A stretch of DNA of 64,000 bases from Mesodorylaimus sp. YZB2_4 (Eukaryota > Nematoda > Enoplea > Dorylaimida > Dorylaimidae): NCBI GenBank assembly GCA_030248295.1, contig JASANH010000838.1:186001-250000 (forward strand), given 5' to 3'. The number at the start of each line of letters is the position of its first letter. Positions within the stretch are counted from its first letter, which is position 1. A program made the translations under genes and the position numbers. Below are positions 56,158-64,000 of the stretch, piece after piece. The notes under the pieces are model-generated. The model was not told where the DNA came from. It searched no databases and saw only the letters and a list, made by a program, of their open reading frames with translations.

Positions 56158-56703
56158 GCAAGCGATGGATACTTCGTCGATGCAGTTCTGTGATAGGTGC
56201 ACTTTGGAGGAAACTGGGGAGACATGCACCGCCACCTGTTTTTATGAAAGTTCATGATTCATGTGTAAGATCAATTTTAGAATATGGTTGCGTAGCATGG
56301 GATCCTGTTTTACAGACTGATATTGATCAATTTGAACGTGCTAATAGCACGCAATTAGGCTAGCATTGAACGACTTTACCACTTGTTATTCTGATGCCTT
56401 GGGTAAAGCTGGTTGGTCCACGCTTTTCGAGAGAAGGAAACGTTCGAAACTGTCTCAGTTTTATAAATTTTATCATGGTATTCATGATTTTGGAAACGCC
56501 CGTTTTATTCACAAATCTGATTTTCGTGCTAGTGCTCGTACGTGCGAAGCCCATCATCTGGTTGTCCCCAGGCATTTTACTGAGTCATATAAACAAAGCT
56601 TTATATATTCGTCGACTGTTTTATGGAATGCTGTGCTTGCTGAGACTATTTTTATGGGGTTTTCACGTTTTCATTCTGGCATTTCTAAATTGCGCTTTTA
56701 ATC
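56158..56703 (+). mobile_element. non-LTR retrotransposon (jockey/CR1-type) 3' remnant
   Basis: Two adjoining open frames encode the C-terminal part after the reverse transcriptase palm. The first has LRRCSSVIGALWRKLGRHA and SCVRSILEYGCVAWDP (common in jockey and CR1 groups). The second has LGKAGWSTLFERRKRSKL, PRHFTESYKQSF and STVLWNAVLAE. A frameshift and stop near 56360 separate them. The polymerase YADD region and endonuclease are missing, so it is a 5'-truncated dead copy. Confidence 0.8.
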
Positions 56704-58064
56704 TGTGCATAGTATGTTTTTCCTGTGTCTCTCGCTCCTTGAGTGCGTGTATTTGCTTGGGCGGTGAGTAAAATATGAGTATGAGTATATGGTTTCAACC
56801 CTTTATGGGCTTTGCTTTTCGTACCTGATCAATTTTGTAATGTGGAGTAGTGAAAGATATTCGCTATCTGACGATATTTTGGTTTCAACCTTTTTGCTTT
56901 TACTTTTCGCCTCATAGTCAGACGGTGGTAGGACGCATAGTTTGGTTACTGATCCTTTGCGAGTGCATTCTTCGATGTGAGGATTTGCTGGTGTGGGCAG
57001 TGGTAGCCCTGCTGAATCGGTGAGGTAGTACTGTCAGGGGTCTTGGGTCACCTTTAGGCCTACACTCAACCAGCTCCTGGTCGTCAGCAACATTTTCGAT
57101 AACAACCAGTCGATTGCAATCAGCATCGATGGAATCTGCGTAGTCCAGCCATCGAGAATATTCTAGAAGAACCAGTGAGAACCACTGATACATGATGACC
57201 AGCGATATCACCAGTGACCATGCAAGGTGATATGATGACCAGTACTCCATACAAAGTGTCCTGTTCTGGGTGCGTACATATAAGGTGCCGTCTTCCTTGT
57301 CTGCGGGCCAGTGCTGCGCATATCTTTGCCGGGTGCGCTTCAAGTAAACTGGGTGTGATACAGCAGGACCAAGTTGCTAGCGCCAGTGACAAAAGCTGGC
57401 AACAATTGAAGATCGCTGCACTAAACTTTCAAAAGCAGGTTACTGCTCGCTCTTTCAGCAGAATTTGTGTTAGTGAATATTGATCCGCCGTGCCAAAAAA
57501 ATCAAGGTATGTACATTATCGAGATTCCAATCTGGTCTAATTTTAACGTAAGGCTTTCATTCGCTGGTAAGTGTTTATCAGGTACCTTGGAAGTGTCAAT
57601 CTTTCGCTGATCGTGAGCCCAGCCAAGTCATGCAAGTAATCACCGCTGCTCACTTGTCAGTTGTCGTCGTGGTGTCTCGAAGACCGCTCCCAGCCACAGA
57701 ATCGCGGGGCCTGCCATACCTACCGCCAGAAAAAAGTACTTGTTGCATACAGAAAGGTATGCCGCTGCCCATTGTGGCATATAGGTCCTAAGAATCCGAT
57801 AGATGAAGGAATATTTTTCATGAAAACATATTTTCTGAATGACGTTTTTAAAACACGGGGATAACCAGTGAGGTTCTTAAGCTTACCTCAAAAAGCAGTA
57901 GACGACTTGACACCTGCGCATCACTGATGTGCGTCTTACAGTAAGCATGAGTCAAATCGGCAAAAATCGAAATCGAAATCGTCGGATATTTTTACTTTCT
58001 GGTCATTGAAATCGTCCGTCTGTCCTGTTGGTTGTAGGAAAGATTGCATATTTACCGAGCGAGA
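56704..58064. other. intergenic region with one dispersed repeat
   Basis: No supported gene. Includes the inverted copy of the 50-bp repeat at 57311-57361. Confidence 0.5.
57311..57361 (-). repeat. dispersed 50-bp repeat, copy 2 (inverted)
   Basis: Reverse complement of 52921-52973 with a few mismatches. Confidence 0.65.
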
Positions 58065-60597
58065 ATGAGTACATCTCGAGGTGGTGGCGGCGGTGGTCCT
58101 CCTGAAAACAATCCCAATTTAAAGACAAGTCCGTCATTGGCCAAGTGCAATAACGTCAACGCTGCTGTCGTGGCCCCGTTTGCACCGGATGCGAATGGTG
58201 AAGCAGTGTCTCCTGATGCGGCTTCCAGCAGCAGCCATTCGGAGAATGCCCCGAATATCGGAGTGGGTAGTCGAGTTCAAGCGACGCCACCAGTCCCCTC
58301 ACGACCACTACGATTCCCAAATTCAACCAGCAAAGTAAGTCTTTTTTAGAAAATAGGGTAGGCTACCGTGTATGCGCGGTAAAGTGTTTTTTGACTTGGA
58401 AATAAAGTAGGCCTTGGTACAAGCATGACTCACAACTTGCATAGTGAGCAAATGATTGCATTATCCCACGGCGACCGATTTTCTTAGCATTCACGATCAT
58501 GATTAGTCCACAATAGAATGTCTTCATGTTCCATCGAAATCAGATGTTTCATAAGTTCTCTTTTTAGTCAAGCCTATCATCGTCGATGCTGCTTCTCAAT
58601 ACTAATCCAGATTATAACCGCCATGATCAGCAAATTCGGAATCGGCAACGAAGCGGAACCAGCGACGATGGAGTGGGCAACGAAGATGCGAAAGCGACCG
58701 TTCGACAACGAAATGCTGCCATGTTATTCAATGAGCTCATGGCTGATGTGTGGTTTTTGGTAGGTGCAGATCGACAGGAATCTCCTGAACGCATTCCGGC
58801 TCATTCATACGTATTGGCCACTGGTTCGAGTGTTTTCTACGCGATGTTCTTTGGCGGATTCTCGAAGAAAGCCGATATCGATGTGCCCGATGTTGAATCA
58901 AAGTCCTTTCGTATTCTGTTAAAGTAAGAGGGATATTGCGGTAGGACATAACTGATTGACCGAGAAGCATGCGCAATGGACTGGATGGGTTCTGCCCAAG
59001 TATGGGAAAGGGGGGTGGTAACGGGGGTACCCCCTCCCCCCCCAGCTGGGCTGGTTAGGACATTGAACCCTTCCTCTCGAAACCCCCCCTTAGGGAAAAG
59101 AAAGCAAGCAAAAGCGATCAAATTGTATGTGGGCAGGACCAAGACCTAACCTGACTGACCAAGCCCTGGCCTCCAGTCCTGCCAGCCTACAGTACAGTAC
59201 TGTATGTAAACAGTCATACAACTCACTCACTCGACTCGACCAAAAACCTGACCTGTCTCACACGCAATCACTATCCCCTCCCCCTCCCCTCCCCCCCCCC
59301 CCCCCCCAAACCCCCTTTAACCCAGCCGACCTTGCCCATACTTGGTTCTGCTGCGGTACTTAAGCACGTAGTGGGGTCTTTTAGCAGTCGTGTACCTCCT
59401 TAGAAAGAGCCCCATGGCGTTAGTGGGGGTGTGTATACGCAGGCATTTAAGCACGCAAACTTTCCGGGGTCTTTTCTAAGATTTGCTTGTTTTTCAGATA
59501 CTTATACACGGATGAGATCGACTTGAGTTTCGATACAGTCCTCGCAACGCTGTACGCTGCCAAGAAATACTTGGTCACTCATCTGATTCGCGCTTGCATC
59601 GACTTCCTAGAAGCCACATTGACCGCCCGGAACGTGTGCTTACTGCTGTCACAGCGACAACTGTTCGAAGAGGAAGAATTGATGTGCAGGTACGTGTTGT
59701 GTTGGTTTGGTTGCCTCCTTGTAGTTTCGAACGATAAGTTCTTTCAGATGCTGGGAGATGGTGGACGCGCAAGCGGAAATGGCTCTACGCTCGGATGGAT
59801 TTGTTGACTTGGATATCGAATCGGTAAAGCTAATCATTGAGCGAGATACGTTGAACGTACGATCAGACGTCTCAGTATTCGAAGCAGCATTGCGATGGAC
59901 GGATGCGGAATGTGCTAGGCGTCAGCTAATGCCAACAATTGAAAATCGACGAATTATTTTGGAGCCAATTATCGAAAACATTCGACTTCCAACTGTGCCG
60001 GTTGAAGAATTCGCTAATGGACCGGCTCAGTCGGGCTTATTAGACTCACGCGAAGTGGCCGATATCTTTTTATATTTCTTTGCTCGAAATAAGCCATCGT
60101 TACGCTTCATCACTCGACCCCGCATTGGGTTGACTTTGCGTCGGTGCCATCGTTTTCAGTCGTGCGCTCACGCGTCCAATCAATGGCGCCATCGTGGACG
60201 TTGCGATTCGATTCAGTTCTCAACCGATCGTCGCGTCTTCGTCACCGGGTTCGGGCTGTATGGATCGTCCAGTGGATCAGCAGAATTCAAGGTTTGCATC
60301 GAATTGAAGAAAGCTGGGCAATCGCTAGCCATAGTAAATACGAAACTGTTCTGCGATGGTAGTTCCAACATCTTCCCCGTCTACTTTGTGGAACCTGTTC
60401 AAGTGGAACCAGACGTTTCGTATACGGCTAGCGCTGTGTTGGAAGGATGCGAGTTGTGTTACTTCGGTCAAGACGGTCAGTCCGAAGTCACCGTGGACAA
60501 TGTCACCTTCCAGTTCCAGTGCTCAACGGAAAGTACGAATGGGACGGTCGTGCAAGGAGGACAAATCCCAGAGATCCTATTCTTCTGCGGCAATTAG
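58065..60597 (+). CDS. BTB-BACK-PHR domain protein, BTBD3/BTBD6-like
   Basis: Four exons (58065-58334, 58568-58923, 59498-59689, 59748-60597), 555 residues. After a Ser/Pro/Gly-rich N-terminus of about 125 residues comes the BTB domain (ELMADVWFLVG, HSYVLATGSSVFYAMFFGG, LYTDEIDL). The BACK region follows (VLATLYAAKKYLVTHLI, WEMVDAQAEMALRS, VFEAALRWTDAEC, VEEFANGPAQSG). Last is a PHR domain (CHRFQSCAHASNQWRHRGRC, VFVTGFGLYGSSSG, YTASAVLEGCELCYFGQ, ending GGQIPEILFF). Order and motifs match BTBD1/2/3/6 proteins, which serve as Cullin-3 adaptors; BTBD3/6 relatives act in neuronal development. Conservation is high and no lesions are seen. The intron at 58924-59497 contains a C17 tract at 59291-59307. 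Confidence 0.95.
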
Positions 60598-61322
60598 AAG
60601 TGGTGAGCGCCTTGCTCTTGCGTAGATGCGTTGAAGAATAACTCGACATTGTATTTGCGTGTTGCTTGACTGCGAATCTCTGTATATATAGAACTTGATA
60701 ATAACAAAACTTTTGTTTGATTGTTCTCCAGATTTATTTTTGGTCAGCATTTTTCTGTGGGTTGATTTTCAGTGTCAGTTATTTCGTTCTTTTCACTGCA
60801 TAATTGATCTTGGTGGTTGGGAATGCTTTTGATGTATTTATAGTTGATGGAAGGCAGTGGCTTCTGAAATTGTAATGGCATAAATGATTTGCATATTTTT
60901 TTAGGTGGGACATTTTTAGTGGAGCATCTTGCGCTGAAGATAAGATAGAGGAGGCAACGGAACTAGTTTTGCGGAAACTTCGTGCTCGGATTCTGCAGTT
61001 TGTCTAGGGAACACTAAAGTTATAACGACTCTATGTTGTACGTGTTGCGGGCATAGTGGCGAAGTATGTACCTAATACGGATATGATAAAACGTGACGTC
61101 TTGTAGAGGCTGGTCTGGCTATCGATCCTCTGCAAAGAGCCAGCAACTGGGAGCGTTACTCGTCAGGGTGATGTTTCAGCCATGAAGCAGATCGGAAGAC
61201 TAGATTGGCTGCTCCCGGGTTTTTGCGTGGTGTGGCGCAAAACCACTGGTCACTTCCTTCAGTGATACGGGCCATATGTATTACAGTCCGTCCAGAGATA
61301 TAGTGTCACAGATATCAGCTTA
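60598..61322. other. intergenic region between convergent genes
   Basis: 3' ends of the BTBD-like (+) and AGMO (-) genes face each other here. No other feature is recognised. Confidence 0.6.
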
Positions 61323-63861
61323 TCACTTCACTTTTTTATCTGCTGTCTTCGCGCGCAGTGTGAAATCAACTTGGAACACGTTCTTCCTGAACATCATCAT
61401 GAGCACGAACCACAGTGCTGCCGACAGAAAGCTTCCCACTTGCACAATGGTCAGCATGGTTCCCGGTGGCCACGCGTATGGGTTGATGCGATAGTAATTG
61501 ATAAGAGACCGGGCTACTTCAACGTAGCCTATCCACCATCTGCAATGGGTAGAGTGGTAGAGGGGATGGGAGGGATGTGCAGGGTGGTACTCACACTCTG
61601 TCCAAAGCATTGCCTAAGGTGAAGTAAGCGAGCGCAATCGAAAACGCGTATTCCAAGTGGACGCTCCATGGAAAGATCTGGAGATGGAGGGTAGGTTAAA
61701 GTGGTAGGAGACGAGGTTGGAACTTACCTTCATTCTGGGTATAAATGATTTGTAATTCATCAGGATGGCTATGCAGTGATAAAGGGCGTAGACGGAGACC
61801 CAATTGGCTACCCCTGATTGGTATTTGACCACTGGGTACTCGATCTGAAATAGGCTGGGTGAATCATTGTAAGGTGTGCGAAGAGAGGGGCTTACTTCAG
61901 GAATGTCAGCCAGATCACCTAGTCGAGGTTTTCCTGGGGCCCAACCAGGGCCATAGAAGATAGCTTTAAGCTTATTGGTTAGTCCGTTCATGGAGGGCAC
62001 CTTTTCGAAAAGTATGTGAACGAGGTGGCCGAACTGAAAGAGAGGTCACATCAGTAGATCAGTTTCTCATAATGATCCGATTGTGTACTATGAGGCTTAA
62101 ACCCTTGCCATAACCTATAGTCCACTTAGGATGGATACAGGCTGCAACCATGTAATATCGATATAACGACCTTCAGGGGGGGGGGGGGGTGAGAGGAGCC
62201 ATCTTCAGCCCGTGTGCCTGTAAAGGGTCTCGTGGAACTCTCCGTCTCTAGTCGAGAAGGAGCACAAACACAGGTGTCTATCACGCATCACGTGATCGCC
62301 AAGATACTAGACCTTAGCAAAAGTGCCCGCCGAGATCCTACCAGAAGAGTATCTTGAGACGTGAGTGATACGACAAGAAAACACACTGGAGTTCAGAAGA
62401 CGAGTCCATTCTAGGGAGTGAGGGTAGTAGAGCGAAGCAGAGACCAGTGGGGGGAGATCTCCTTAGGCCTAGTCTGGGATCATCCTTCCCTACGTGGGTC
62501 ACATCGTTTGCCTGGGGTGAAGGACGAGTCACCCACCGTCAGAGCAAGGGTAACAGAGCAGAGATAACTTGATAGCATTCCCTGTCAGTTGATCGTGAGA
62601 GCCGAACCAAGACCGACTGGGTTCCAGCTGAGCTTAGCTGACCATGGCGACACAACCAGCTACGCCAGACCCCCACTACGTCAGTATACCTCAAGTTTAA
62701 TTGGGTCGTAGCACATGATATTGTGCGTGAGACCATAAACGACGGGTTCCGAATCTAGTTCGGGTTGAAACGTCCCAAATAGTCGATCCCATATGATCAA
62801 AGTACCAGCATAATTCCTGTCGATGCAGTACCGGTTTCGTCCATGATGTACCCGATGGTGCGAGGGAGTATTAAGAATCCATTCCAACGGCCCTAGTCGA
62901 CCAATGACTGGTGTGTGCGTCCAGAATTGGTAAAGCCGATTCAGTGCCTCGTGGGCCATGTGCATGGCGGGCGGGATGAAAAGCGCTTGCGGCAAGTAGA
63001 AAATGCGGGCGAATACTTGCTGGAAGAACCCCATCCTGAAAGACAGGTTTATAAAAGGGGGTATAGGGACGACAGGTAGGTCATACCTGAGTGCAGTGGC
63101 CAAGGTAAAATATTCGGAGTTGTGATGGGATTGATGTATCGCCCATAATATATTGATTTCTACGAACAGAACACGGGCACTCTTGCTCATAACATTGGCT
63201 CATCACTGCCTCTTACCGTGTGCTGCTCTATGAAGCCAATAATAAAAGAAATCGACAGTAAAGAATGTAATGATCCATGTCCATGCCGATTCTGGTGGAA
63301 GTGGATAAATGCACCAATGCTCGAACACCCACACGTACATTGACATTTCTATTGTCCGCATGACTACCCTGAAGTAGGACGCGTTTTTGCCTGTTCTCCA
63401 GCCCACCAAATCCAAGCCTGGTGTGTATGCCTCATAAAGGAGGAGTAGCTAATTCTTCGATTCGATTAGTTCGCTAGACAAGATGTCCCAGTGGCCCCCA
63501 GAGTTATCACCTATCAGCTTTATAACATGCAGTACCACTTACTTGTTTAATACAGTTTGAAAAAACCCTGATGTGCCCGATATGAGAAAATCATGGAAGT
63601 TGTATTCGTCTTTCATTCCTTTTACCCGACACATAAATATATCGAGACCGATCAGTAGAAGAAACCAAGGAATAGCCTATCAGGAAACATAAACTTATTA
63701 ATGGCAGAGGGAATAAGCAAATAACAAGATTCTACTTCATCAAGGAATAAAGGCACATCTTCCAGAGTTCGATAAGTAGTCTCCCATGGGGTCACCAAGT
63801 AGAACATCTTCCTTAATTGCAGTCCATAAGGACCAACGATTTCAGCCAGCGAGTACCCCAT
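61323..63861 (-). CDS. AGMO: alkylglycerol monooxygenase (AGMO)
   Basis: Integral ER membrane di-iron enzyme that cleaves ether lipids with tetrahydrobiopterin; homologue of C. elegans agmo-1. Nine exons: 63861-63736, 63676-63543, 63417-63217, 63159-63087, 63035-62690, 62033-61896, 61844-61728, 61677-61595, 61539-61323. The histidine boxes of the fatty-acid-hydroxylase superfamily are complete: WLHRAAH, HQSHH and HRVHHGRN. Highly conserved blocks follow (RYCIDRNYAGTLIIWDRLFG, VVYGLTHNI, FYGPGWAPGKPRLGDL). Several transmembrane helices lie before and after. The junction between exons 2 and 3 is off by one base in my model, so a tiny exon, another splice site or an indel exists there. Exon 1 uses a weak donor (GTAGAA). 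A G13 tract lies in the intron at 62176-62188. Confidence 0.92.
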
Positions 63862-64000
63862 GCTTATTGAAGATTTAGCGGATCAACAGCGAATACTTAT
63901 AATAAGGGTAAGGTGAACGAATGTGCGCAAATGTACTCACAATACTGATGGAACGACTACACTCTGCGAGAACAAGTCGTCTTTACGTCACGTAATGGCG

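Noticed and set aside
61323-62000. Plus-strand open frames opposite the AGMO exons
   Set aside because: The minus strand gives conserved AGMO exons with good splice sites.

Overview
The window is nuclear DNA from a nematode. The clearest sign is a cuticle collagen (16255-19481) with the nematode N-terminal cuticle domain, an R-x-x-R processing site and Gly-X-Y blocks ending in a Tyr-Cys-Pro-Cys-Pro motif. Small introns (mostly 45-90 bp, ending TTTCAG or TTTTAG), a divergent PP1-like phosphatase, a worm-type casein-kinase-1 relative and an SH2-tyrosine kinase of the nematode-expanded type agree with this. The species cannot be named from the sequence. All gene models were spliced by eye.

Layout. 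0-1.4 kb: PP1-like phosphatase (+). 2.5-4.3 kb: decayed Ty3/gypsy-type retrotransposon whose integrase ends in a PWWP domain. 6.2-13.0 kb: two tandem clan-3 cytochrome P450 genes with the same 14-exon structure. 13.4-14.5 kb: casein-kinase-1 pseudogene with a hairpin MITE in an intron. 16.2-19.5 kb: cuticle collagen with a long Ala-Pro tail. 20.6-22.7 kb: small thyroglobulin-type-1 protein and a divergent cyclophilin. 24-25.7 kb: two head-to-head genes for small single-pass membrane proteins. 26.5-28.6 kb: PIF/Harbinger transposon with an intact transposase. 29-30.5 kb: membrane protein with a Lys/Ser-rich tail and an inverted fragment of a paralogue, cut off beside a duplicated Harbinger end. 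31.4-32.4 kb: RING/coiled-coil protein (-). 33.4-34.9 kb: SH2-tyrosine kinase pseudogene (-). 36.4-38.7 kb: methylmalonate-semialdehyde dehydrogenase (-). 39-43 kb: a TIR element and long non-coding DNA. 43-48 kb: reticulon with long and short forms. 49.8-50.9 kb: membrane protein with a Lys/Glu-rich tail (-). 51-58 kb: gene-poor, with SINE, LINE and other repeats. 58-60.6 kb: BTB-BACK-PHR protein (BTBD3/6 type). 61.3-63.9 kb: alkylglycerol monooxygenase (-).

The genes do not form one pathway. Housekeeping and metabolic genes (ALDH6, AGMO, reticulon, BTBD, P450s) are mixed with families that in nematodes are often expanded and sperm-enriched (PP1, CK1/TTBK-like, SH2-TK). Four small single-pass membrane proteins with charged tails are also present. 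A germline role for this second group is inference from family knowledge only. The strongest candidate for something undescribed is the integrase-PWWP fusion at 3546-4322, which could be a chromatin-targeting module comparable to the chromodomain of chromoviruses.
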